This document shows positions 51,591-63,300 of a stretch of 64,000 bases of DNA, one piece after another. The stretch lies in contig OZ038380.1 in NCBI GenBank assembly GCA_964036045.1, forward strand, positions 62,790,591-62,854,590. The letters are read 5' to 3'. Source of the DNA: Eutreptiella sp. 'Long Island Sound 2002'. Lineage: Eukaryota > Euglenozoa > Euglenophyceae > Eutreptiales > Eutreptiaceae. Numbering within the stretch: position 1 is the stretch's first letter; every line of letters begins with the position of its first letter. The position numbers and the translations under genes were made by a program. The notes below the pieces were generated by a model. That model had not been told where the DNA came from and made no database searches. It was given only the letters and a program-made list of their open reading frames with translations.

Positions 51591-52730
51591 CCTCCAACCA
51601 CTGGAGGCAGGCCTGCTCCGTACGGATCAGTCCTTACCGGATCTGATCCCGCAGCTCCTCCTTCAGGTCCTGCGCCAGCCGGTGTGGGAATGTCCGGCAT
51701 ACCCACCTGTCCCGCGGCGCTTCCCGCATCTCACCGACGACCTCCTCGGCAAAGTCCTCCCAATCCAGGATGAAGTCATCCAGGTTGGAGGGGTTGCCAT
51801 CGTAGTAGGGGATTTTGATTCCCCTGAGGTCGTCAATCCTGATGGCATCTCCGACGTCTCCAGCCACCACTCCACCGAGACGGATACCACCTGTGGCCGG
51901 GGGGTGTGAGTACACCCTCCCGTACATCCCTCTCCTCCATGGAGTGCGGTCCAGTTGGGCCTGAACCCATGGGGTTTGGAATGCGGGAAGGACCTGCTCC
52001 ATCGGCCGTCCATATCCCCGTATTGGGGTCCTTCGCCAACAGGTTTCCGCCTGGATGACCTCGACCATGTCAGTCGGGGCCTCCCATGGTTCGCCCCTGC
52101 ATGGTCTGGCTCTGGATCTCCTCTTCCGCATAAACTGCATGGGCAGTCGTAGTGATCGGTAGATCCTGGGCGGCGTGGGACATCTGTACCATCAGGCTCC
52201 TCGGGTCCGTGGTTACGTGCCGTTCCCGCATGGACCCAGCCGGTGCCGTGTGTTCCCCGAGCATTGTGGATTCCCTGAACATGGGAAGAAACGGCAGCGC
52301 ACCCGGGTCAACACGCGGAGGCGCGTAGGGTGCCTCTGCCGGGCCGCCCATGGGTTTATCCATGGCGCTCCGGAGGGTCTTAACCCGCTCCACCAGCTCT
52401 GCCACCCGCTGCTGGCTTTGCCGGGAGCTTTGGACCCGAGGTGAGGGGCTGTCGCTCCTCTAGCCTTTTCAGGCGTCCCGACATGTCCTCCACCAAGTGG
52501 AGGAGGCTGTCCACCACTCGCTGCTGCTTCTGCAGGGCCAGCTCCAGATTCTCTCGGTACCGGTCCCGTTCCGCTCGCAGCTCCGCCATGTCCCTCTCCG
52601 CGGCCGACTGGTCATCCAGGATCCCGGCGACGTCCTCCTCTGGGCAGGCCTTCGCGTTGTCCAGGCTGTCGAGGCGATGCACGATGGCGTTCATCCCCAT
52701 CTCTGGGTACTTGCCCATGAAGAAAGACAC
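51591..52730 (-). pseudogene. Gag core (retrotransposon capsid)
   Basis: Three minus frames in series: 52730-52380 (coiled-coil, RDMAELRAERDRYRENLELA), 52405-52070 (Pro-rich linker) and 52140-51634. The last contains IPYYDGNPSNLDDFILDWED, then WVCRTFPHRLAQDLKEELRD, the usual start of a Ty3 gag capsid. The frame ends in a stop at 51634, and capsid text continues in another frame (EQACLQWLEDEERVDAPNKK). Confidence 0.6.
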
Positions 52731-53508
52731 GTGCTCGCAATGGCACTCTGGCGCATCCCACGGTTCCCGGCGCCTCGGACTCCTCTGCTATGGGTATGTC
52801 ACCCATGCTGTCCCGCGTTGGCTCCGTGTGCCGGGCCACAGGTGCTGTTCTGGCTCTGGCGGGCCTCTCCAACGCCTCGGCGTCGTGCTCCAGGCTGGGT
52901 TCTGGGGCCGTGTTCGCCCTTGTGGGCGGTCTGGCCGTCTCCTCCGACTCCGAAGGTTGCTCATAGGCTGTCCGATAGCCCTCGGAGTGCCACTCGGAGT
53001 CCCACAGCCTGACCGGGCTAGGGTCCTTATCCATAGCCCCGGCGTCCCCTGCCGCGGGCTTGGGTGACCCGCGCATCCGGTTGCGCCGGGCCCGTCCTCC
53101 ACTGCTGCCTGAATGGCATGTCTCCTCAGAGTCCTCCGCGGCGGAGCGGAGGTTTCATGCCTTTCGGCAGCGACGCTCACACATGGAGACCAGGTCCTCC
53201 ATGTCAAGTCCTCCTCTTTCCGAACGTCGTATTTCTCTTCGGGCTTCAACTTCCGGAGTGCGCCATGCTCCTGAGCGTCTCGGCTCTTTTCTGGCTCCAA
53301 TCTCCGGCGTGTTCTCCACTGATTCCACAATACGCATCCGGGGCGTACTTGGGCAGGGCTCATAGGGGCCGAAGTACCCGGGTCGGCGGTAGGTAGGGGC
53401 AGCAGGTACGCCTCTGCTACCATAAAGAAGGTCCCTACCAGGACCGGCCCCTGCTGTGCCCCTTCCGCCTGTCACCCCTGCTGACTTGCTCCTGATCAGC
53501 GATTGCAT
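52612..53508 (-). pseudogene. Gag N-terminal region
   Basis: The first plausible start is at 53508 (MQSLIRSKSAGVTGGRGTAG), running to 53155 (EDLVSMCERRCRKA). The text continues in the frame 53076-52612 (KDPSPVRLWDSEWHSEGYRT, then a Pro/Glu-rich stretch). It looks like a disordered gag head. One stop and one or two shifts separate the pieces. Confidence 0.45.
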
Positions 53509-55016
53509 TTATCAAAATCCAGGGTCCAAAATCCAAAAATATAGAAAAGGTAGTCCTCCTTCAACCCTGAACAGCAACCAGATCCCACAAATACAGCAAT
53601 AACCCAATCCACAATCCAATCCACATTGCGGGCCTCCGTTTAGCACACCGGTCGTCCCACGGTGGCGGGCATGTACAAGAATTGCACCAAAGAGGAAAGC
53701 CCTGAAATTGGCATATGAACACAAATAAAGCAAGGTTGGGGAAAGATGGAAACGTACACAATCACAGCCATAGACCCCTCATTCCCTGGACTCAACACCT
53801 TCCCTTGACTCACCAACATGCTGCCCTGAACCCAGTCCAATAAGATGGCTAAATGCCATGTGTCAAAGGTCACTACGCAAACCCCGAAAATGTGTTCACT
53901 CCCAAGCCTCTAAATCCTAGCCCAATAGGGGAGGTGGCGTGTCATGGTCTAGCGTGGCACTCAGGACCATACCCTACCCCGACATAAACTTGGTTGGACT
54001 TGGAGTCGATTGGGCTGAGAGATATGCCCCATGAGTTTGAACTCATAACATGCCAAAAACTGCCAATTCACACCATATTGGCCATATATCAAATATATGC
54101 TCAAAATTGAAGTTACCACTTATCCAAGGGCTCAAAGTATGCATGGAATCGAAGTCTAGTATTCATGGAGGATAGAGACCAAAGGTCAATGCCCAGGAAC
54201 ATCCCTACCTTACCCTCGAAACCCCTTCAGATATGGGCGCCACGCACCGCCCAAGTCAGCCCATGATCTTGAGACCAATTCTTGTAATCCTTCGTGCGCC
54301 AAGCCAAATGGAGTACGCGATCTGGCATATATAGGTGTTCAACTCCAAAGCATATGCCAACATATGAACAACATACCATGGTTCGACCCTCCAAAGGCTT
54401 CTTGCTGTCTGCCGACCAGGTAAGTACACCAGACGCAAAAATGAGCAAAAATTGAGGTCAAAAACATGAAAATGTGTCCAAATACAAAGTTGACAGGATA
54501 GTATATCTCTATGCTCACCCATGATATCCGCGCATGGTTCAATATACAAATGATTGAAACCATTTGCGAATAATTCCCCCTACTTGGATCCCCAATCAGG
54601 CGCCTGGAGATACCTTCGCCACTCATATCTACATGCCCCATGAAAATGGGAGTGCACTCATGGATCTCTTTGCCAAACATACCATGAGCAATACATACGC
54701 GGTAGACTTAGTCTAGCGCTTTGGATTCCACAATTGGGACATGGGCAAAGCCCTTGTCACGTGTGGCTCCCCATCTCCTCGGCCACAGGAAGATATACAA
54801 CATGGGCGTGAGCATATCAAGACATATACTACTAATCTCACGCATATCCCTTAAAATTGGCACCCACCATGGTATGCCATGCCCCTCCATGGTCATAACT
54901 TTGGGTAAACTGGACGTGGGAACCGAATGAAAGATGCTATGCAACCGCAAGACTCATGCGCTACACTCGAAAGTCATAATTGCAAGTCAGGACACATGGT
55001 CAACAAATTAGAAACA
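53509..55016 (-). other. Chromovirus 5' leader
   Basis: About 1.5 kb between the 5' LTR and gag. No coherent protein frame. Just inside the LTR I looked for a TGG-type primer-binding site and did not find a convincing one, so priming may be non-canonical or the site mutated. Confidence 0.5.
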
Positions 55017-55678
55017 AGTTTCTACCATGTTGACCATGATCCTATGATACAACGAGTGTGTATGACGACCTAAGGTGTTGGACACTACCCAAAAGAAGTT
55101 GAGACTCAGGCGACTGCAACGCAACATTCCTCATTCTCTTTCCTCGCACTCACGCGTACATATGGCCCTTCAAAGTGGTCCCACAAATCACTTTTGTTTC
55201 CCTTACATCTCCAAATCAAATGGGTGGCCGATATAAGGGAAACCTGAATTGGGCATAGGGAAAAGAGTATGACCACTCGAAGAAGACCAAATCAAGTGCG
55301 GCGATGTCGAAGTCGAAAATCCGATTCCGACAGCGCGAAAAATTCGGATTAAAATTTCGAGTGCATATTTAGAAAATTGCGGAAGGAACGAACCCTTTAC
55401 TGATGAAATCTGACCCCTCGTCGGGGTTTTCTGCCAAAATATCTGGAAATAACAGTTAACCAATTGGTTACCGCAAAAAAATATATAAATCTCAGCTGGC
55501 GGCGCCTCGGTACTGAATATGGCCGCTCATAGCCGGAATGGCCAACCCTATCACACTTTCACATCAGGTTAGATCAGGTGGATGGGAGAGTATGATATCA
55601 GCCAATGGCGGCTTGCCGGCACAAAGATACACACCCCAAGTGACCCCAAGATGGCCACGGGGGTCCGAACCGGCTTCA
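55017..55678 (-). repeat. 5' LTR of chromovirus
   Basis: 662 bp; same start (AGTTTCTACCATGTTGACC on plus) and end (CGGCTTCA) as 44597-45360, shorter by an internal deletion of about 104 bases near 55476. Element-sense start TGAAGCCGG at 55678, followed on the plus strand by array sequence. Confidence 0.85.
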
Positions 55679-57639
55679 CAGCGAGCAACGCCGGCCCGCA
55701 AGGGCGCGCGCTGTGGGGCCTGTGCTGGGTCCCCACGCCCGCACCGACCGCACCCGGGACACACGGGTTGCGGAACCCCGGCCGCCCGACCCAGAGGACG
55801 GGCGGCCGGGGAGGGACGGCGCCTGATACCAGACGCCCCTCACAACGGTGGCGGGCCACCCCCCCGGGGATGGCCCCCCACCACCCCTGCGGCACGCAGC
55901 CCCCACAGGGCATGCAGGCAGAGAGGACAGTGATCGGTACCCACACCCACATGCCCGCGCCCGCAGCACGCGGGTGATGGACCCCAACGACCCGCCAAGA
56001 GGGCGGGCAGTCGGGGGAAGGGGGGCCCCTGACCTCAGACGCCCCCCATGACGGTTGAAGGCACCCCCCGCGGGGACACCCTTGCGCCACTCCCACAGCG
56101 AGCAACGCCGGCCCGCAAGGGCGCACGCTGTGGGGCCGGTGCTGGGCCCCCACGCCCGCACCGACCGCACCCGGGACACACGGGTCACGGAACCCCGGCT
56201 ACCCGCCCCAGAGGACGGACGGCTGGGGGAGGGACAGCGCCTGACAGCAGACGCCCCTTCAGAACGGTGGCAGGCCATCCCCCCCGGGGACGGCCCCCCA
56301 CCACCCCCACGGCACGCAGCCCCCACAGGATATGCAGGCCAAGGGAACCGTGATGGGCCCCCACACTGACACGCCCTAACCCGCAGCACGTGGGTGGCGA
56401 ACCCCAACAGCCCGCCCAAGGGGCGGGCAGTCGGGGGTGGGGGAGCGCCTGACCTCAGACGCCCCTCACAACGGTGGAAGGCCCCTCTGTCTGGGGACGC
56501 CCTTCCGCTACCCCCACTGCGGGCAACGCCGGCCGGCCGGTCGCACGCTGTGGGGCCTTTGCTGGGTCCCCACGCCCGCACCGACCGCACCCGGGACACA
56601 CGGGTCGTGGAACGCCGGCTACCCGCCCCAGAGGACGGACGGCCGGGGGAGGGACAGCGCCTGCAACCGAACGCCCCTCACAACGATGGCAAGCCGACCC
56701 CCCCCTAGGAAGGCCCCCCACCACCAGCGCGGCACGCAGGCCCCACAGTGCGTGCAGGCCAAGGGGACAGTGTTGGACCCCACACCCAAACGCCCGCGCC
56801 AACAGCACGTGGGTGGCGGAACCCAACAGCCCGCCCAGTGGGCGGGCAGTTGGGGGACGGGGAGCGCCTGACCTCAGACGCCCCTCACAACACTGGAAGG
56901 CACACCCCTCCGGGGACGCCCTTCCGCCACCGCCACCGCGAGCAACGCCGGCGCGCAACGGCGCACCCTGTGGGGCCGGTGCTGGGTCCCCACGCCCGCA
57001 CCGACCGCATTCGCGACACACGGGTCGCGGAACCCCGGCTGCCCGCCCGAGAGGACAGGCGGCTGGGGGAGGGACAGCGCCTGACACCAGACGCCCCTCA
57101 CAACAGTGGCAGGCCCCCTCCCCCCGGGGACGGCCCCCCACCACCCCCGCGGCACGCAGCCCCCACAGGGCGTGCAGGCTAAGGGGACAGTGTCGGGCCC
57201 CAACACCCACACGCCGGCGTCATCAGCACGTGGGTAGCGGACCCCAAAGACCCGCCCAGCGGGCGGGCAGTCAGCGGAGGGGGAGTGCCTGACCTCAGAT
57301 GCCCCTCGCAACGGTAGAAGGCCCCCCCCCCGGGGACGCCCTTCCGCCACCCCCACAGCGAGCAACGGCGGCCCGCAAGGGCCCCCGCTGTGGAGCCGGT
57401 GCTGGGTCTCCACGCCCGCACCGACCGCACTCGGGACACACGGGTCGCGGGACCCCGGCCGCCCAGCCCACAGGACGGCTGGCAGAGGGAGGGACAGCGC
57501 CAGACGCCCCTCGTAACGGTGGCAGGCCAGCCCCCCGGGGACCGCCCCCCTGCCGCCCCCGCGGCACGCAGCCCCCACAGGGCATGCAGGCCAAGGGGGC
57601 AGTGATGGGCCCCCAACGCCACGGACCCGCCCCATGGGG
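55679..57639 (+). repeat. GC-rich monomer array, block II
   Basis: Continuation of block I after the chromovirus, same phase and same alternation: phase words at 55819, 56023 (variant), 56237, 56445, 56657, 56864, 57077, 57285 (variant) and 57497 (variant), spaced 204, 214, 208, 212, 207, 213, 208 and 212. It merges into U unit 1. Confidence 0.9.
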
Positions 57640-58502
57640 GGCACACAGCCCCAAGCCAGGTAGGGGGGAACCGGGACCGGACCGCCCCCCCCCCAAAGCA
57701 CGCCAGACGGAGCAAGGGACCGGGGCAGGAAACGCGGAGGGGCACGGACCACGTGGAACAGCCCTACCAGCGCTTAGTGCCGGGACCGCGCGAGGTGCAC
57801 ACGCCACACCACGCAGGGAGGGGGGGAGCGGACGCCGCGGGAGCGCGAGCGCACACACACGCAAAGGGCACGCGGGGACTTCCAGAAGGGCAACCGGACT
57901 GAGCTCGCGGAACGCACAGACCACGTGGAATGGCGTACCAGCGGGCGAGGGTATGGGACACCCTGACGGGACGGCCCGCCACACGCAGCGCGGGACACGT
58001 GGGGCGGGAATGGGGAAAAGCGAGAGACACAACACCAGGTACCGGCCCGAGCCCTCCGAACCGGCCGCGAGGGCCGCGCACACACGGACGGGGCACTGCA
58101 CCCGCCAAGGTAGTAGTGGCGCACTGCGTCACGCCCCAACCCCTAGGCTAGGCAACCTCCGCGCCAGCCCAAGGGGGTCCCACTGGCGACAAGCCAGTAG
58201 CACGGGCCTGGCGGCGCTGGCGCCCGGGCGACCACGCATTATGGGGGTGACACGCTGGGTAAGCGCCCGCAGCCACGGCTGCGAATTGATGCACTGACCG
58301 AGGATCGGCGAAACCGGGGAGGCGGGGAGGGACGGGGCTCTGAGCCCTGTGAAACCGGGGGACTCCGCCACTAGGCAGGATATGCCTCTTGGAGGGCACC
58401 CCACTACGAACCGGTGGGGAGGATATCATCTGGCCCGACCAGGTGGCCCCCTGGGGCCGAAAGGCGTCTAGTACCCGCAAAATGAGACCTCGAACCTCAA
58501 AC
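57640..58502 (+). repeat. U unit 1 of GC-rich element
   Basis: About 0.86 kb from AAGCCAGGTAGGGGGGAACC to the tail GAGACCTCGAACCTCAAACC. Near the end: GATATCATCTGGCCCGACCAGGTGGCC, an imperfect hairpin, then GGGGCCGAAAGGCGTCTAGTACC. Closely matched by U units 2 and 3 and by 26480-27264. Hairpin plus short repeated tail resembles a LINE 3' end. Confidence 0.8.
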
Positions 58503-59325
58503 CTTCCGCCACCCCCACAGCGAGCAACGCCGGCCCGCAAGGGCGCACGCTGTGGAACCGCTGCTGGGTCCCCACGCCCGCACTGACCGCACCCAGAACA
58601 CACGGGTCGCGGAAACCCGGTCGCCCGCCCAAGAGGACGAGCGGCCGGGGCAGGGACAGCAGCTGACACCAGACGCCCCTCACAACAGCGGCTAGCCACC
58701 CCCCCCGGGGACGGCCCCCCACCAACCCCGCGGCACGCAGCCCCCACAGGGCATGCAGGCCAAGGGGTCAGCTTTGGGCCCCCACACCCACACGCCCGCG
58801 CCCACAGCACATGGGTAGTGGACCCTAACAGCCCGCCCAGTGGGCGGGCAGTCGGGGGAGGGGGAGCGCCTGACATCAGACGCCCCCCGCAACAGTGGAA
58901 GGCACCCCCGCGGGGACGCCCTTCCGCCAACCCCACGGCGAGCAACGCCGGCCCGCAAGGGCGCACGCTGTGGGGCCGGTGCTGGGTCCCCACGCCCACC
59001 ACCGACCGCACCTGGGACACACGGGTCGCGGAACCCCGGCTACCTGCCCCAGAGGGCGGGCGACTGGGGGAGGGCCCCTCACAACGGTGGCAGGCCACCC
59101 CCTCCCCGGGGGCGGCCCCCCACCACCCCCGCGGCACGCAGCTCCCAAAGGGCATACAGGCCGAGGGGACAGTACCAGGCCCCCACAGGCGCACAACCGC
59201 GCCCACAGCATGTGGGTGGCGGACCCCGACGGCCCGCCCAGAACGCGGGCGACCGGGGGAGGGACAGCGCCTGACACCAGACGCCCCTCGCAACGGTGGC
59301 GGGCCACCCCCTCGGACCCGCCTCG
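58503..59325 (+). repeat. Four-monomer array between U units 1 and 2
   Basis: Begins CCGCCACCCCCACAGCGAGCAACG directly after the tail of U unit 1, in mid-monomer A. Alternating A and B monomers as in blocks I and II; the last is cut short where U unit 2 begins. Confidence 0.85.
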
Positions 59326-60193
59326 CGGAGGGCGCAGGCCCCCAAGCCAGGTAGGGGGGAACCGGGACCGGACCGCCCCCCCCCAAGCACGCCAGACAGA
59401 GCAAGGGACCGGGGCAGGACACGCGGAGGGGCACGGACCACGTGGAACGGCTCTACCAGCGCCCAGTGACGGGACCGCCCGAGGTGCGCACGCCACACCA
59501 CCAAAGGGGGGGGGGAGCGGACGCCGCGGGAGCGCGAGCGCACACACAACTAAAAAAGCACGCGGGGACTACCAGGAGGGTAACCGGACCGAGCTCGCGG
59601 AACGCACAGACAGCGTGGAATGGCGTACCAGCGAGCGAGGGAAGGGGACACCCTGACAGGACGGCCTGCAACACGCAGCGCGGGACACGCGGGGCGGGAA
59701 GGGGAAAAACGGGAGAGACACAACACCAGGTACCAGCCCGAGCCCCCCAAACCGGCCGCGAGCGCCACGCACACACGGACAGGGCACTGCACCCGCCAAG
59801 GCAGTAGCGGCGCACTGCGCCACGCCCCAACCCCTAGGCTAGGCAGCCTCCGCGCCAGCCCAAGGGGGTCACACTGGCGACAAGCCAGTAGCAGGGGCCC
59901 CGCGGCGCCGGAGCCCCGGGCGATCACGCATCAGGGGGGCGACGCGGTGGGTAAGCGCCCGCAGCCACGGCTGCCACTTGATGCACTGACCGGGGAGTGG
60001 CGAAACGGGGAGGCCGGGGAGGGAGGGGGCTCCGAGCCCTGTGAACCCGGGGGACTCTGCCACCAGGCAGGAAGTGTGTCTTGGAGGGCCCCCCACTGCG
60101 ACCCGGTGGGGAGGATATCACCTGGCCCAACCAGGTGGCCTCCGGGGCCGAAAGGCGTCTAGTATCTGCAAAATCAAACCTCAAACCTCAAAC
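59326..60193 (+). repeat. U unit 2 of GC-rich element
   Basis: Same content as U unit 1; tail reads CAAAATCAAACCTCAAACCTC. Together with the preceding four monomers it forms a 1691-bp composite repeat (58503-60193). Confidence 0.8.
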
Positions 60194-61020
60194 CTTCCGC
60201 CAGCCCCACAGCGAGCAACGCCGGCCCGCAAGGGGGCACGCTGTGGAACCGGTGCTGGGTTCCCACGCCCGCACCGACCGCACCCGGAACACACGGGTCG
60301 CGGAACCCCGGCCGCCCGCCCCAGAGGACGGGTGGCCGGGGGAGGGACAGCGCCTGACACCAGACGCCCCCCACAACAGCGGCAGGCCAACCCCCCGGGG
60401 GATGGCCCCTCGCCACCCCCGCGGCACGCAGCCCCCACAGGGCATGCAGGCCAGGGGGACAGTGTTGGGTCCCCACAGCCACACGCCTGCGCCCACAGCA
60501 CGTGGGTAGTGGACCCCAACAGCCCGCCCAGTTGGCCGGCAGTCGGGGGAGGGGGGCGCCTGGCATCAGACGCCCCTCGCAACAGTGGAAGGCACCCCCG
60601 CGGGGACGCCCTTCCGCCACCCTCACGGCGAGCAACGCCGGCCCGCAGAGGCGCGCGCTGTGGGGCCGCTGCTGGGTCCCCACGCCCGCACCGACCACAC
60701 CTGGCACACATGGGTCGCGGAACCCCGGCTACCTGCCCGAGAGGGCGGGCGGCTGGCGGAGGGACAGCGTCTGACACAAGACGCCCCTCACAACTGTGGA
60801 AGGCCACCCCCCCCCCCCGGGGGCGGCCCCCCACCACCCCCGCGGCACGCAGCTCCTACAGGGCATACAGGCCGAGGAGACAGTGCCGGGCCCTGACATC
60901 CGCACACCCGCGCCCACAGCATGTGGGTGGCGGACCCAACGGCCCGCCCAGAAGGCAGGCGACCGGGGGAGGGACAGCGCCTGACACCAGACGCCCCTCG
61001 CAACGGTGGCGGGCCACCCC
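60194..61020 (+). repeat. Four-monomer array between U units 2 and 3
   Basis: Starts at the same base of monomer A as the block at 58503 and follows it throughout, showing that array plus U was duplicated as a block. Confidence 0.85.
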
Positions 61021-61843
61021 CCCGGACCCGCCCCGCGGGGGGCGCACAGCCCCAGGCCAGGTAGGGGGGAACCGGGACCGGACCGCCCCCCCACAAGCAC
61101 GCCAGACGGAGCAAGGGACCGGGGCAGGACACGCGGAGGGGCACGGACCACATGGAACGGCCCTACCAGCGCCCAGTGCCGGGACCGCGCGAGGTGCGCA
61201 CGCCACATCACCCAAGGGGGGGGGGAGCGGACGCTGCGGGAGCGCGAGCGCACACACACGGAGAGGGCACGCGGGGACTACCAGAAGGGCAACCGGACTG
61301 AGCTCGCGGAACGCACAGACCGCGTGGAATTGCGTAGCAGCGAGCAAGGGTAAGGGACACCCGGACGAGACGGCCCGCCACACGCAGCGCGGGACACGCG
61401 GGGCGGGAAGGGGGAAACGGGAGAGACACAACACCAGGTACCGGCCCGAACCCACACGGACGGGGCACTGCACCCGCCAAGGCAGTAGTGGCGCACTGCA
61501 CCACCCCCCAACCCCTAGGCTAGGCAGCCTCCGCGCGAGCCCAAGGTGTCCCACTGCCTACAAGCCAGTAGCACGGGCCCGGCGGCGCCGACGCCCCGGG
61601 CGACCACGCATTAGGGGGGCGACGCTGTGGGTAAGACCGGGGAGTGGCGAAACGGGAAAGCCGGGGAGGGACGGGGCTCCATGCCCTGTGAACCCGGGGG
61701 ACTCCGCCACCAGGCAGGAGGTGCTTCTTGGAGGGCCCCCCACGAGGACCCGGTGGGGAGGATATCACCTGGCCCAACCAGGTGGCCCCCCGGGGCCGAA
61801 AGGCGTCTAGTACCCGCAAAATCGAACCTCAAACCTCAAATCT
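61021..61843 (+). repeat. U unit 3 and terminal tail of GC-rich element
   Basis: As units 1 and 2, with a ~35-bp internal deletion near 61450. Its tail (CGAACCTCAAACCTCAAATC) abuts the gag-PR sequence at 61844, so this is the 3' end of the whole insertion. Confidence 0.8.
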
Positions 61844-61919
61844 GTTGCCCCTGCAGCAGCACCAGGGCTTGCTGCAGTGGATCAACTCCTGAGCTACCGC
61901 GCAGTACCACTGCGACACC

Positions 61920-62369
61920 ATGAAGAACGCCCCGATGATCACCAATGAGGACCGCGGGATGAAGGACAGCCACAAGGCCATGGACACGGTCCACTGGGCC
62001 ACGGGCATGCTGAAGCTCCAGGCCATCGACACAGGAATGGCTGCTGATGAGATGATCGACTTCATCAGCAAAAGGATTCCCCTGCAGCACCGCAAAGAGG
62101 CTCAGCATCAGGACCGTGGAAGCCAGCGGAACTTGTTCCCGCGGGTTCTTTGGCAGAAGGCTGCGGACGCCGCCGAGATCAGTACCCTCAACAAGCAGGG
62201 AACGCCAAAGGGCAGTGGTCGTGCATTCGATGCCAGCAGAGGCCGACCTCAGAGGCCGTTCTCTGAGGTTGGAGTACAGGCAGTGGACGGCATACTGGCG
62301 GAGGTGTACGGCGTGCAGTCCACCAGCCAGATGAACGTAGCCCGCAAGCGGAAGGAGCAGCACCACTAG
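61920..62369 (+). CDS. Gag middle segment, 149 codons, copy 2
   Basis: Same length as 34840-35289, with about a dozen amino-acid changes and the same TAG end (ARKRKEQHH). It begins MKNAPMITNEDRGMKDSHKA. The TAG probably interrupts an originally longer gag, because knuckle-like text (GPKGHHHH...HCKVSKREK) follows. Confidence 0.5.
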   Translation: MKNAPMITNEDRGMKDSHKAMDTVHWATGMLKLQAIDTGMAADEMIDFISKRIPLQHRKEAQHQDRGSQRNLFPRVLWQKAADAAEISTLNKQGTPKGSGRAFDASRGRPQRPFSEVGVQAVDGILAEVYGVQSTSQMNVARKRKEQHH

Positions 62370-62379
62370 GGTACTTCGC

Positions 62380-63300
62380 TGCTGTTGTCCCGCACATACC
62401 GAGAGAAACACGGCGGACCGGACGGAAAGGGTAGTTGGTACGTCTGCTAAGGGCCAAAAGGTCATCATCACCAGAATCATACTCACTGCAAGGTGAGCAA
62501 GAGGGAGAAGGCGCAGTACTTCCTGGCCCACCCTGACAAAGTCGCGCAGCATGATCAGCGTGCTGGCCATGATCCCTGCCAACATTGTCAGATCAATGTC
62601 AATGGGCACCGCTACGCGCTGCTGATGGTGGCGATCCAAGGGCTGCATATGCAGGTTGCAAGTGGCCAGCCACAGGGTTCGTCTGGTCCCAAGGCCTACA
62701 GAAGCCAGCGGCGAGGGGTCTCCACAACCGGGGATCTCTTGCCCTTCACGACAGGAGAGCAGCCCCATCACACCGCTGACTGTGTGTGAGGACACACTGG
62801 ATGTGGATGAAGCCACTGCAGGGCTCGAGACACGACCCACGCATTACTGCCTGCTCAGCCGGATCACAGATATCCTGATTAACCCGGCGATCTTCGAGTT
62901 GCATGCAATACACCAAGTCGGCAAACATGGCAAATTGCATCTCAGGGTCCGAGGGTTCAGCAGTGCTGGTGAGAACTGAATCTTCGGGATACTTGTGGAT
63001 ACCAGAGCTCAGGTGAGCCTGGTATGCAAAGGGCTGCTGAGTGCCCGATCCCTGCGACGCAGCGCCATGCCGGTTACGCTTACGCTGGCCAATGGCGAGA
63101 TCACGGAGGGAGGACTTGACAAGGCCGAGATCAGTCGGCAGTTACTGCGCCACGAGCAGCTGTTGCGCTGAGATCTTGGTCCGCGACACCAGATCAAGGA
63201 GTTGTTCTACAAAGCAGACCTGCAGGATTAGGACATGATCATGGGCGTCAACTTCCTGGACATCGCTCATGTTCGGGTTCTTCCGCACCACCTAGGATTT
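62380..63300 (+). pseudogene. Knuckle-like segment and protease, copy 2
   Basis: Shares with copy 1 the TAA inside the knuckle (about 62447), the TGA before the protease active site (62977) and the TGA after HEQLLR (about 63168). In addition, the catalytic motif reads VDTRAQ instead of VDTGAQ (62998-63012), a change that should abolish activity, and a TAG replaces a codon just before DMIMGVNFLDIAHV. Confidence 0.65.

Larger units (their letters stand above)
44597..55678 (-). mobile_element. Ty3/gypsy chromovirus, minus strand
   Basis: An 11.1-kb LTR retrotransposon inserted in the GC-rich array. Array sequence reads across the site (CACCTCCACA to the left, CAGCGAGCAACG to the right). Two direct LTRs, a polypurine tract beside the 3' LTR, and minus-strand gag, protease, a methyltransferase-like segment, reverse transcriptase, RNase H, integrase and chromodomain, in the usual Ty3 order. 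Frames are broken at several places, so this copy is unlikely to be autonomous. Only CA is clearly duplicated at the target, so the outer LTR edge is uncertain by a few bases. Confidence 0.9.
37491..61843 (+). mobile_element. GC-rich ~13.3-kb tailed element, split by a chromovirus
   Basis: Everything between the two halves of gag-PR copy 2. Removing the chromovirus (44597-55678) leaves about 13.3 kb: a unique start (37491-38260), GGTATG-rich ~0.4-kb repeats (38270-39520), the alternating 212/207-bp monomer array (40002-44596 and 55679-57639), then U unit, four monomers, U unit, four monomers, U unit. The right end is an A/C-rich tail (CAAACCTCAAACCTCAAA) abutting the target duplication. The shorter copy at 26043-27264 has only the last ~1.2 kb of this layout, as 5' truncation by target-primed reverse transcription would give. 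I found no frame conserved among repeats, so it appears non-coding. Confidence 0.6.

Noticed and set aside
58480-58502. Telomere-like repeat (CCCTAAA resemblance in CAAACCTCAAACC and TACCCTAAAACC tails)
   Set aside because: Only two or three imperfect units occur, always at the end of the U element. It behaves as an element tail, not as telomeric DNA.
40002-61843. Regular array as a CRISPR or as rDNA intergenic spacer
   Set aside because: Monomers are over 200 bp with no spacer-repeat pattern, and no rRNA gene sequence is present nearby. The context is transposon nesting.
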